DNA of 60,394 nt, taken from an uncultured Treponema sp. Lineage in GTDB: Bacteria > Spirochaetota > Spirochaetia > Treponematales > Treponemataceae. Below, in pieces: positions 49,805 through 57,759 of the stretch. Position numbers and translations under genes: made by a program. Where the stretch lies: positions 1-60,394 of the forward strand of contig CALDIB010000036.1 of NCBI GenBank assembly GCA_937902125.1, in the 5' to 3' direction. Position 1 is the first letter of the stretch. Each line of letters opens with the position of its first letter. A model generated the notes under the pieces. It was given only the letters and a program-made list of their open reading frames with translations, made no database searches and was not told the DNA's origin.

Positions 49805-51106
49805 CTAAAAGCCCGCTTTTTTAAAGGCGTGTTCAAGGTCGGCTATCAAGTCATCGGCATCCTCAAGCCCGATTGAAAGCCTTATCGTTTCAGGAAGTAT
49901 TCCAGAATCCTCAAGCTGCTTAGGCCTAAGTTCGCCATGCGTTGTCTTTGGCGAGTTTACAATCAAAGACTTCGCGTCGCCGACATTCGCCTGATAGCCA
50001 AAAATTTTTGTCTCGGAAAGAAGCGCGGCAATCTGCTTGTCGTTTCCCTTAAACCCAAATGAGAACACAGAGCCTGGGCCTTTTGGGAAATATTTTTTTG
50101 AAAGCTCGGCGTAGCGGCTGTTCTTGGCCTCAGGATAGTTCACCCAAGAAACTGCGTCCGTCCGGCTTTCAAGCCAGGCTACAATTTTTCTTGCGCTCGC
50201 GACTTGCTTTGAAACGCGCTCTGAAAGCGTTTCAAGGCCAATCAAAATAAGTTGCGCCTCGTAGGGGCTTAACGCCGCGCCAAGGTAGGCCAAAAGTTTT
50301 GTTCTTACAAAGGCCACAAAGGGGAAATTGGGAAAGGCTTCCGCAAAGCTTCGCTCGTTGTCGTCCAAGTCTCGCGCGACCCAATGGCGCTTGTAAAACT
50401 GCGGATGCTTTTCCTTTGACCACGAAAAAGCCTTTCCTTCAACAATAACGCCGCCAATCGCGTTCCCATGGCCGTTCAAGGCCTTTGTCGCCGAATAAAC
50501 CACGATATCCGCGCCATGCTCAAGCGGCCTAAAAAGGTATGGCGTGGCGAAAGTGTTGTCAACAATCAGCGGAATGCCATGCTTATGCGCAAGCGCGGCC
50601 AAGGCCTCAATGTCCAAAAGGCGCGCGCCCGGGTTAGAAACGCTTTCCACAAATATCGCCTTCGTGTCTTCGCGAATGTCGCTTTCCCATTCTTCAATTG
50701 GACTGTCATGGTCAACAAGGTCAAACTCTATTCCAAGGTCTGGAAAAACATCCTCGCGCAAATCGAATGTTCCGCCGTAAATTTGTTTTGTGGAAAGAAC
50801 CCGGCCGTGTCCGCCTGTCGCGGCGATAATCGAATAACTTACCGCGGCCATTCCGGAAGCCAGCCCTATGGCAGCGACGCCTCCGTCAAGCGCGGCGACT
50901 CTCGATTCCAAAATCGCGACAGTGGGATTGGCCACGCGCGAATAAAGGAAGCCCGCCTGAGCGCCGGCCCTGATTCTGTTAAAGTGGTCAGGACTGTCAA
51001 AATCATAGGCCGCAGTCGCGTAAACCGGAACCGCCACCGACTTGTTGTGCAGGCTTGAATCATAGCCCGCTCTAACCTTCAATGTGTCAAACTTGTAGTC
51101 GCTCAT
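49805..51106 (-). CDS. metY: O-acetylhomoserine aminocarboxypropyltransferase, copy 2
   Basis: 433 residues. Same family as the downstream copy: YSRVANPTVAILESRVAALDG, PLP Lys at about 208 in VYSATKALNGHGN, and FVAFVRTKLLAYLGAALSP. Protein identity with copy 1 is moderate over most of the length, which suggests different substrates (for example sulfide versus methanethiol). It follows the importer ATPase gene by 32 bases and has AGGAG before ATG 51106. Confidence 0.9.
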   Translation of the reverse strand: MSDYKFDTLKVRAGYDSSLHNKSVAVPVYATAAYDFDSPDHFNRIRAGAQAGFLYSRVANPTVAILESRVAALDGGVAAIGLASGMAAVSYSIIAATGGHGRVLSTKQIYGGTFDLREDVFPDLGIEFDLVDHDSPIEEWESDIREDTKAIFVESVSNPGARLLDIEALAALAHKHGIPLIVDNTFATPYLFRPLEHGADIVVYSATKALNGHGNAIGGVIVEGKAFSWSKEKHPQFYKRHWVARDLDDNERSFAEAFPNFPFVAFVRTKLLAYLGAALSPYEAQLILIGLETLSERVSKQVASARKIVAWLESRTDAVSWVNYPEAKNSRYAELSKKYFPKGPGSVFSFGFKGNDKQIAALLSETKIFGYQANVGDAKSLIVNSPKTTHGELRPKQLEDSGILPETIRLSIGLEDADDLIADLEHAFKKAGF

Positions 51107-51138
51107 AAAATTCTCCTTTTTTCTTGATATAAATTTTT

Positions 51139-51918
51139 TTATATTTGGTATTCCGGCTCAGGCATCGCTGTCGCCAAATGGAATCTTTCCAAAATGCTTC
51201 TTCTCACGGCAAAAAATTCTGTCGCGCCCCTGTGCCTTGGCTGCTGAAACTTTATTTCCAGCACTTCGCTTATTCGGCCTGGGCGTGGGGTCATAATGAC
51301 AATTCTATCAGACAAGTAAATCGCCTCGTCTATGTCATGCGTCACCAAAATCATAGTGACTCCTCCCTTGCGCTTTATTTCAAGAAGCTTGTCTTGTATG
51401 TCGGCCCTAGTGAAAGAATCCAAGGCGCCCATAGGCTCGTCAAGCAAAAGCAAGTCCGGGTCGTTGATGAGAGAGCGCGCTATCGCCACACGCTGCGCCA
51501 TTCCGCCGCTTATCTGGTGGGGAAATGACTTTTCAAAGCCTTCAAGGCCTATCATCGAAATGTATTCGGCAACCTTGTCCTTTTTTTGTTTGTACACTCG
51601 CCGCGCCTTTAATCCAAAAGCTATGTTTTGTTCCACAGTGAGCCATTGAAACAAGCCGTCTCTCTGAAACACATATCCACGCGACGGCGAAGGCTTTGTT
51701 ATGCGCTCGCCGTTCAAAAGAAGCTCGCCCGACTGCGGCTTGTCAAGGCCGGCTATAAGGCGCAGCAAAGTTGTCTTTCCGCATCCCGACAAACCGATGA
51801 TTGAAACAAGCTCGCCTTTCTTTACAGACAAATTAACGTCGCTCAAAACTTGAACCACGGTCTCCTCATCCCTATATATCCTGTTCACTCCTTTTATTTC
51901 CAAAATCGTTTCGCTCAT
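51139..51918 (-). CDS. Sulfonate/NMT1-type ABC transporter ATP-binding protein
   Basis: 259 residues from ATG 51918 (ATGA overlap with the permease stop). Walker A GLSGCGKTTLL, Q loop, signature HQISGGMAQRVAIARSL, Walker B LLLLDEPMGALD and switch His in LVTHDIDEAIYLSD. The family (SsuB/TauB/NrtD) energises uptake of sulfonates, nitrate or similar compounds. The neighbouring metY genes point to a sulfur compound. Confidence 0.92.
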   Translation of the reverse strand: MSETILEIKGVNRIYRDEETVVQVLSDVNLSVKKGELVSIIGLSGCGKTTLLRLIAGLDKPQSGELLLNGERITKPSPSRGYVFQRDGLFQWLTVEQNIAFGLKARRVYKQKKDKVAEYISMIGLEGFEKSFPHQISGGMAQRVAIARSLINDPDLLLLDEPMGALDSFTRADIQDKLLEIKRKGGVTMILVTHDIDEAIYLSDRIVIMTPRPGRISEVLEIKFQQPRHRGATEFFAVRRSILERFHLATAMPEPEYQI

Positions 51919-52943
51919 TTTAAGAACCCCTTCTGCCATCTCAAAACTTTCGACTCAATCAACTTGATGACCGCGGAAATCAAACTGAACAAAATAGCCA
52001 TCACGATAATAGCGGCGAAAACCTTGTAATACGCGCTCCAAACCTTTGAAGCGTTGATGTAATAGCCCAAGCCGCCGGGCTGCCCCATCATCTCTGCCAT
52101 TACAAGCGTAGTGAACGCAAATGCGCTCGCCGTGTTTATTCCGGTAAAGATATGCGGCATTGCGTGCGGAACGGCGACAAAAAGAACGAGCGCAGGCGTT
52201 CTTGCGCCAAGAGTGCGGGCCACTTCAAACAGCGACTTGGGAGCGCTTTGGATTCCCATCGCGGTAAGGGAGGCGACTGGAAACCAAACGCTTATTACAA
52301 TCAAAAATACCGCCGCCACAAATGGAGTCGGAAAAAGAGTCAGGGCGAACGGCATCCAAGCCACCGCTGGAATCACCCCAGTCACGTTAAGAACGGGTGA
52401 AAGCCAGTAGTAAACCTTTGGAAACCAACCTATCAAAATTCCAGTTCCAACTCCAAAAATAACGCCAATCGAAAATCCGGCTGAAAAAAGCCTGAGCGAA
52501 TACAGGGTGTTCTGCCATATAAACTCGCTTTCCATGAGAAAGGCTCTGACAATTCCCGCAGGGCCAGGGAAAAACGGCTGGGGCAAAATCAAAAGCTTTG
52601 TCCCCAGCAAATCCCAAACGAACAGAGCCATGCCCATCACGAATCTAAACGGAGCGCGCTTTCTGTACTTTTTTCTTCTCTCCTTATCAAAGAAGGAATA
52701 AAAGCCCAGCGCCAGATACACGAAAGCCGTCGCTGCAAGAACCAACCTGTAAGCGCCGTTCATATTGAGCGTAAATTTGCCAATAGCGTAATCTTCAATT
52801 GTCACGCCAAAAGCGATTTGAGGAACTGCGTAATTTCCTATAATCGCAATCGCAAAGCCAAGAATCGTAAAGGCTATGACTGCAAAAAACTTAGCCTTGC
52901 GCGAAGCGCCTTGAGGAAGACGCCTGTTGTCAACAACGCTCAT
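51915..52943 (-). CDS. Sulfonate/NMT1-type ABC transporter permease
   Basis: 342 residues. About seven membrane helices; longer than SsuC (about 260) because of an extra N-terminal pair of helices. The binding-protein-dependent transport motif is EVARTLGARTPALVLFVAVPHAMPHIFTG. A family-typical ILPQPFFPGPAGI precedes the core. It starts 16 bases after the binding-protein gene. Confidence 0.9.
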   Translation of the reverse strand: MSVVDNRRLPQGASRKAKFFAVIAFTILGFAIAIIGNYAVPQIAFGVTIEDYAIGKFTLNMNGAYRLVLAATAFVYLALGFYSFFDKERRKKYRKRAPFRFVMGMALFVWDLLGTKLLILPQPFFPGPAGIVRAFLMESEFIWQNTLYSLRLFSAGFSIGVIFGVGTGILIGWFPKVYYWLSPVLNVTGVIPAVAWMPFALTLFPTPFVAAVFLIVISVWFPVASLTAMGIQSAPKSLFEVARTLGARTPALVLFVAVPHAMPHIFTGINTASAFAFTTLVMAEMMGQPGGLGYYINASKVWSAYYKVFAAIIVMAILFSLISAVIKLIESKVLRWQKGFLK

Positions 52944-52959
52944 AACTTAACTCCAAACC

Positions 52960-53988
52960 TTAAGAACAGCAATCGACATCAACCTTTGCGTAAATCTTTT
53001 TTGAGAAAGCCTTTGGCTCGCTCTTTAGATATCCAATGTCATAAAGCGCCTGAACAAAATATTCCACGTCAGACTCAACGTTTTGCTTGCCTGCATGGCG
53101 CGCCGCCTTAGATGGATACTCATAACTCTTGATAAGCTCGACAGCCAACTCCTTGTCTTCAATCAAGGAATATTTTCCGCTTATTATGATGTCAACCGTT
53201 TCCTCTGGATTGGCGCTAATCCAATCCTGCGCTTTTCTATAGGCGCGCAAAAGAGCGGCGATTTCTTCGGGCTTTTCTTTTAACAATTTTGACGACGCGT
53301 AAAGGAAGCAGCAATACTTTCCTTTAAAGGCAGGGTCGGTCGAAAGGTCAAAGATAACCTTAACTTTTCCAGCTTTTTCCGCGACGCTTCCAAGAGGATC
53401 CCACATGGCCGCCACGTCAAGCTCGCCGCTATACAGCGCTTCAAGCTCAAGGTTTCCGTCTGCAAACGGAAGGAAAGAAACTTCGCCGTCTTTTTGCAAG
53501 GCGGAAATTCCAGCCTGCTCAAGCCAAAGGCTTGCCACTTGGTGCGGTGTGCCGCCGATTTCATCAACGCCGATTTTCTTTCCTTTCAAATCCTTAACGC
53601 TCTTGATGTTGGAATCAGGGCGAACAACAAATTTTATGCAGCCGTTGTGAAGTCCGTCAACGACTTTTACATTGACGCCCTCTTCGATTGACGGAAAAAA
53701 CTGAAAGTCGCCGTTTACAATCGGAATTGTTCCATTGTTAAGTCCAATCTTTCTGGTTTCAGTGTCCGCCGAAATAAGGTTCACGTCAAATCCTTCATCC
53801 GCAAAAAAACCTTTTTCATAGGCAATGTAAATCGGCGCTCCGCAAAGCGCTCCGTCTTTTCCGGGAATGTTGACCTTTCCGTATTTATACGCGCCGCCGT
53901 CCTTCTTTGACTTTGAACACGACATAAACGAAACCATGGCAAGCGAAGCCGCTATTGCCGCAATCGCGATTGTTCTTGTTTTTTTCAT
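52960..53988 (-). CDS. NMT1/SsuA-type substrate-binding lipoprotein
   Basis: 342 residues. Lipobox FMSCSK (Cys about 24), then the NMT1/SsuA pattern: IYIAYEKGFFADEGFDVNLI, KSVKDLKGKKIGVDEIGGTPHQVA, LEALYSGELDVAAMWDPLG. The protein ends with VDVDCCS, an unusual Cys pair. The ligand is presumably a small sulfur-containing acid, inferred from the linked metY genes. Start ATG 53988 with GGAGAGA. Confidence 0.88.
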   Translation of the reverse strand: MKKTRTIAIAAIAASLAMVSFMSCSKSKKDGGAYKYGKVNIPGKDGALCGAPIYIAYEKGFFADEGFDVNLISADTETRKIGLNNGTIPIVNGDFQFFPSIEEGVNVKVVDGLHNGCIKFVVRPDSNIKSVKDLKGKKIGVDEIGGTPHQVASLWLEQAGISALQKDGEVSFLPFADGNLELEALYSGELDVAAMWDPLGSVAEKAGKVKVIFDLSTDPAFKGKYCCFLYASSKLLKEKPEEIAALLRAYRKAQDWISANPEETVDIIISGKYSLIEDKELAVELIKSYEYPSKAARHAGKQNVESDVEYFVQALYDIGYLKSEPKAFSKKIYAKVDVDCCS

Positions 53989-54035
53989 CTTCTCTCTCCT
54001 AAATTATTTTTATTCATAAACCGCCGACGGCGAAT

Positions 54036-54710
54036 TTATTTTCCATTAAAAAGACGGCCGCCTTTCATAAAATAACGGCAATCCGCTTCAGCCGCCGAGC
54101 GCTCATCATGGGTCACCATCAAAACGGCTGTTCCTTCTTTTGAAACGGTCTTAAAAAGGGACACAATTTCCTTTGCGATATCCGCGTCAAGGTTTTCAGT
54201 AGGCTCGTCGGCCAAAATGAGCGCGGGTTTATTTATCAAGGCGCGGGCAATCGCGGCGCGCTTGGCCTCTCCGCCTGACAAATCGCTTGGATAGCTTAGC
54301 GCCAAGCCTTCAATTCCCAAAAGGCGCAAAAGCTTTCGCACTTCAGACGAAGGATCTCCCTTTCGCTTGGAAAGGAAAAAAGGCAAGCGAATGTTGTCAA
54401 GCGCGTTGAGATTCGCCAAAAGGCTCAAGCCTTGCGGTATATGCCCTACAGACGAATTTCTAAAAGCGGATAAATCGCTGTCATTCAAAAGCGACAGATT
54501 CGTTCCGTCTATCAAAACCTCGCCGCTAGTTGGAAGCAAAAGGCCCGCGATTAAATTTAGAAGCGTGCTTTTTCCGCTGCCGGACTCCCCCATGACGCTG
54601 GCAAAAACTCCCTTATCAAGCGAAAGGCCAACGCCGTCAACGGCAAAGAAACTTTTTCCGTTCCGCCGGAATTCCTTTTTTAGATTTTTTACTTCAAGCA
54701 AAGCCATCAT
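54036..54710 (-). CDS. LolD/MacB-type ABC ATP-binding protein
   Basis: 224 residues. Walker A GESGSGKSTLLN, signature SDLSGGEAKRAAIARAL, Walker B ALILADEPTENLD, MVTHDER. It is of the type that pairs with FtsX/MacB permeases for lipoprotein or peptide export, not import. It overlaps the permease gene stop by 4 bases (TTG/ATG region at 54707-54710) and so forms one unit with it. Confidence 0.9.
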   Translation of the reverse strand: MMALLEVKNLKKEFRRNGKSFFAVDGVGLSLDKGVFASVMGESGSGKSTLLNLIAGLLLPTSGEVLIDGTNLSLLNDSDLSAFRNSSVGHIPQGLSLLANLNALDNIRLPFFLSKRKGDPSSEVRKLLRLLGIEGLALSYPSDLSGGEAKRAAIARALINKPALILADEPTENLDADIAKEIVSLFKTVSKEGTAVLMVTHDERSAAEADCRYFMKGGRLFNGK

Positions 54711-55978
54711 TCGCCATCCTTAATCAAATAAATCAGCTCACGCCTGCCAGCGCGAACAGCCTCAAGCGCGGCGGCCGCGGGCCCCAAGGCCAAGGAAAGT
54801 CCAACGCAAAGCAGCGCTGACACAAAAATTGTCCAAACCGAGGGAAGCAGACAAGGAAGACGCAATGCCTTTGCAATCAAGGCGCTAAAAGGAATGATCG
54901 CCGCCGCCGAAAGCGCCGTTCCCGCCACGCCTCCTATCGCGCAAACCAACGCAGATTCAGCCAACACAAGAGCGGCCAATTTTTTTGACGATGCGCCAAG
55001 CGAGCGCAAAACCGCGAATTCTTTTTTTCGTTCATTCGCCAAAAGCAAAAAGACTACAAAAAGTGAAATTAGCGCGGCAACAAAAAAAAGCGCTGAAAAC
55101 ACGTACAAAAAAACGATAAAAATTTGCATGTTGCCCGCCAATGAACTGACCATGCTTTTTGACTTAATCACTTGAAGACCGTCAAAAGAGGCGCGAATGT
55201 TGTGGGTCACTTCATCAGCGGTAAAGCCGTCTTCAAGGCGAACAAGAACGCTTGAAATGGATTTTGTCGGATCAATATTTTTAGTAAACTTAAGACCCCT
55301 GTCTTTCGCCGCGGCAAACAAATCAAAAAGCGTGTTCATATTCGCATATACAGCTTGATCCAAACTTGTTCCGGTTTTTTCGAGCGTCGCCGCGACAAGA
55401 TAATTTTTGCCAAAGAATCTCAACTCGCGATTTTCGCCAAGCGTGATGTCGCGCCCTATTACCAGCTCGCCATCTTTTATAGACTTGCTGTAAGATTTTT
55501 CAATCCACGGCTGGATTGAAAAATCACTTTTAGGGTCAAAGCCAATGAACTGAACCGGAACGGCGCAACAATCTTGATTGGCAGATGTTAAGAAAAATTG
55601 CGCCGAAACTTCTTTGACGCCTTGAACCCCTTTGATTTTTTCCTCCACCTCTTTGTCAAAGTAAAAATAAGCTGGCTCGCCTTTTAAAAGAATTCCTTCC
55701 AAACCTTTGTCATAGCCGACAGGAACAACCAGCAAATCCGCTCCCAGTCGAGCCTTTAAAGAGCCAAGACCGTTTTTCATTCCAGCGGCTAAAATTGTTG
55801 AAGCGAACAAGACAAAGGCCGCTATCGCGGCTAACGACGCAAGAGCAACGCTTCTTGATGGCCGTCGGCGCAAATTTCCAATAGCCAGCCAAAAAGTTGA
55901 CAGAGGCCTTGCTTTTTCTTCAGTTTTTTTAAAGCCGTCAGAATCATTTAATTTTTCAAAACTATCTTTGACTTTCAA
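54707..55978 (-). CDS. MacB/FtsX-type ABC permease
   Basis: 423 residues from TTG 55978 with GGAGG 7 bases upstream; a longer frame from TTG 56014 would begin inside the leader hairpin. One N-terminal membrane helix (LAAIAAFVLFASTILAAGM), a periplasmic MacB_PCD-like domain of about 200 residues, and three C-terminal helices with FAVLRSLGASSKKLA, the FtsX signature. The periplasmic part includes CCAVPVQFIG. The substrate is unknown. It is the first gene of the long reverse transcript leading into the sulfur genes. Confidence 0.88.
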   Translation of the reverse strand: MKVKDSFEKLNDSDGFKKTEEKARPLSTFWLAIGNLRRRPSRSVALASLAAIAAFVLFASTILAAGMKNGLGSLKARLGADLLVVPVGYDKGLEGILLKGEPAYFYFDKEVEEKIKGVQGVKEVSAQFFLTSANQDCCAVPVQFIGFDPKSDFSIQPWIEKSYSKSIKDGELVIGRDITLGENRELRFFGKNYLVAATLEKTGTSLDQAVYANMNTLFDLFAAAKDRGLKFTKNIDPTKSISSVLVRLEDGFTADEVTHNIRASFDGLQVIKSKSMVSSLAGNMQIFIVFLYVFSALFFVAALISLFVVFLLLANERKKEFAVLRSLGASSKKLAALVLAESALVCAIGGVAGTALSAAAIIPFSALIAKALRLPCLLPSVWTIFVSALLCVGLSLALGPAAAALEAVRAGRRELIYLIKDGE

Positions 55979-55996
55979 AGCTTGCCTCCATATAAA

Positions 55997-56040
55997 ATTA
56001 GAGACTGATTTCAACCAAAAAATTGAAATCAGTCTCTAAT
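55997..56040 (-). promoter_or_regulatory. Perfect 18-base leader hairpin upstream of the ABC permease
   Basis: ATTAGAGACTGATTTCAA (55997-56014) is the exact complement of 56023-56040 with an 8-base loop. It lies in the mRNA leader between the promoter (56088-56116) and the GGAGG at 55986-55990. It could be an attenuator, an mRNA-stability element or part of a small repeat. It matches no riboswitch class I know. Confidence 0.65.
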
Positions 56041-56087
56041 CTTTTTAGTCAACTGAGCGTTGCGGCGTTCCGCATTTTTTATGGGAA

Positions 56088-56116
56088 AATATAGCAAATC
56101 GCGCTTTCAATGTCTA
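56088..56116 (-). promoter_or_regulatory. Promoter of the ABC/sulfur transcript
   Basis: Reverse strand TAGACA (56116-56111), 17-base spacer, TATATT (56093-56088). It gives a leader of about 100 bases holding the perfect hairpin. Confidence 0.55.
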
Positions 56117-56165
56117 ATACAAAATAAAAATGGCTGGCTATAGACAGATTCTATAATCAGCCAAA

Positions 56166-56300
56166 TCAATTGTTTTTCATAGAATCGTTGGCAAGAGCGC
56201 GGATTTCGCGAACCAGCGCGTCCTGGGCCGACTCGCCGGCCTTCAATCGTCTTTTTTAGGACAAGCGAGCCGCGGGCAAAGCGAATTTTCTTGACGGAGA
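56166..56300 (-). pseudogene. Gene remnant of unknown family
   Basis: A reverse frame ends with LKAGESAQDALVREIRAL and ANDSMKNN before a TGA at 56166. Just upstream in another frame lies VKKIRFARGSLVLKK. The protein-like composition and the frame change near 56250 suggest the C-terminus of a broken gene. I do not recognise the family. Confidence 0.35.
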
Positions 56301-56301
56301 C

Positions 56302-56604
56302 TTAAAGATTTAATTCTGGAAATTCTTTCCGTAAAACTTCTTTTCCAGCATTTAGTTTTTCTTCCTCTGGAATGGCAAAGACAATGTCCAGATTATAATA
56401 TTGATTTTTATTGATAAAATTTTTGCAAGCGTAAACTGCTTGAGCCCAGGCGTCATAAAGCGGGCAGCCAAAAATTCCTGCGGAGATAAGCGGAAAGACA
56501 ACTGAATGAATGTCATTTTCGCGGCATTTGATTGCATCAGCGGGAATGTTTGTAATTCCTTTTTGTTGCAGTGTTATTGTAAGACGAAGTGTAAAGCATT
56601 TCAT
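56302..56604 (-). pseudogene. Macro-domain protein with internal deletion
   Basis: 100 residues. The start (LTITLQQKGITNIPADAI) matches the first strand of a macro domain, and HSVVFPLISAGIFGCPLYDAW with the following helices matches the end. The region between, about 90 residues including the ADP-ribose-binding NAAN block and the GGGVxGAI loop, is absent, with the frame preserved. Macro domains bind or remove ADP-ribose; without that block this one cannot. An upstream remnant frame ending LALERLAELTEE stops at 56601 and overlaps the ATG, so an operon partner was also lost. Confidence 0.75.
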
Positions 56605-56666
56605 TCCTCCGTCAATTCGGCAAGGCGTTCCAGCGCAAGATGAATGCGTTCATTTTCCTGCCTCTC

Positions 56667-56954
56667 CTAAAAATCCCCGTACTCGACAAATTCTTCGCGG
56701 ATGTCGTCGTCTTCCATCAAAAGCTCCATGTCCGACTTGCTGGAAGTTCCGTCTTGGAAGCGTTCGTAAAGGCCGCGCGAATCGCCGTAACCGCTATAAT
56801 CGTCGCTCCTATACCCATCATAGTCGTAATCGTAGCGCTCGCCGTCAGAAAAATCTTCGTATCCATAATCGTCTTTGGAGCCGCCCCTATCCTGAGCGCC
56901 CGCTCCGCCCATAGCAAAAAGAACAATCGCTACAACCACAATTAAAACGAGCAT
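56667..56954 (-). CDS. Small exported acidic Tyr/Asp-rich protein
   Basis: 95 residues from ATG 56954 (AGGAGG 6 bases upstream). An N-terminal hydrophobic segment (LVLIVVVAIVLFAMGGAGAQ) serves as anchor or signal peptide. The rest is very acidic and Tyr/Gly/Asp-rich (YDYDYDGYRSDDYSGYG), probably disordered. Function unknown. Confidence 0.6.
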   Translation of the reverse strand: MLVLIVVVAIVLFAMGGAGAQDRGGSKDDYGYEDFSDGERYDYDYDGYRSDDYSGYGDSRGLYERFQDGTSSKSDMELLMEDDDIREEFVEYGDF

Positions 56955-57040
56955 ATCCTGCCTCCTTACACAATCCATTATACCACAGTCAGGGTGTCAT
57001 AGAATGTCACCGGGAAAAATATTTTTTCGCGAAAAAACGC

Positions 57041-57070
57041 TTGACAAATTCCCATTTTGGGAACTATAAT
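57041..57070 (+). promoter_or_regulatory. higBA promoter with embedded operator
   Basis: Consensus TTGACA (57041-57046), 18-base spacer, TATAAT (57065-57070), then AATATC and GTG 57077. The spacer holds the inverted repeat TTCCC-ATTTT-GGGAA (57049-57063), a likely site for autorepression by the antitoxin. The transcript should start at the GTG. Confidence 0.85.
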
Positions 57071-57076
57071 AATATC

Positions 57077-57370
57077 GTGCATGTAATTTCGCGAAAGACA
57101 TTGCGCGACTATTGGAAAAGGACGCCAGAAACCGAACAGCCGTTAAAGGCGTGGTTTGCCGAAGCCCAAAAAGCGCGGTGGACAAGTCCAGCCAACATAA
57201 AAGAAAAATATCGTTCCGCCAGCTTTTTGGCCAATAATCGCGTTGTCTTTAATATTTGCGGAAACAAACACCGATTGATTGTTCGAGTAAATTATGATTC
57301 GCAAACTGTGTTCATAAGATTTGTTGGAACTCATTCAGAGTATGATAATATCAATGCGGAGGAAGCGTAA
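57077..57370 (+). CDS. higB: HigB-type mRNA interferase toxin
   Basis: 97 residues from GTG 57077, fixed by the -10 six bases upstream. HigB features: HVISRKTLRDYWKRTPETEQ, AKARW-like AQKARWTSPANIK, NNRVVFNICGNKHRLIVRVNY and FIRFVGTHSEYDNI. HigB is a RelE-fold RNase that cuts mRNA in translating ribosomes. It precedes the antitoxin, the gene order typical of higBA. It has no ribosome site. Its stop overlaps the antitoxin ATG by one base (TAATG). Confidence 0.92.
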   Translation: MHVISRKTLRDYWKRTPETEQPLKAWFAEAQKARWTSPANIKEKYRSASFLANNRVVFNICGNKHRLIVRVNYDSQTVFIRFVGTHSEYDNINAEEA

Positions 57371-57735
57371 TGTCATACAATAAGCTGCTAAAAACAAAAA
57401 CGGATTACAACAACGCCCTAAAAAGAATCGACGAGATTTTTGACGCAAAAAAAGGGACCGCTGAATCTGACGAATTGGAACTTCTTGTGGCGCTCGTCGA
57501 ACTTTACGAAAAAGAACATTTTCCAATTGAAGCGCCAGACCCAATTTCCGCGATTAAATTCAGAATGGAACAAGAAGGGCTTTCCAACGAGGACATGGTT
57601 CAATACCTTGGAAGCAAGTCGCGAGTCTCCGAAGTATTTTCCCGAAAGCGCTCTTTAAGCATAGCGATGATACGAAAGCTTGTCACAGGCCTTCACATTC
57701 CCGCCGAGGTTTTGCTTGGCGCGAGCGTAATGTAA
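57370..57735 (+). CDS. higA: HigA-type antitoxin with helix-turn-helix
   Basis: 121 residues. An N-terminal helical part (SDELELLVALVELYEKEHF) binds the toxin; the C-terminal helix-turn-helix (FRMEQEGLSNEDMVQYLGSKSRVSEVF, then KRSLSIAMIRKL) binds DNA, probably the palindrome in the higBA promoter. It overlaps higB by one base, so the two are translationally coupled. Confidence 0.92.
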   Translation: MSYNKLLKTKTDYNNALKRIDEIFDAKKGTAESDELELLVALVELYEKEHFPIEAPDPISAIKFRMEQEGLSNEDMVQYLGSKSRVSEVFSRKRSLSIAMIRKLVTGLHIPAEVLLGASVM

Positions 57736-57759
57736 AGCCCGCTAAAGAGATAATGATCT

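Noticed and set aside
48330..51106. The two metY genes as an assembly duplication of one gene
   Set aside because: The proteins differ over most of their length and only a 53-base tract is identical, so they are true paralogues.
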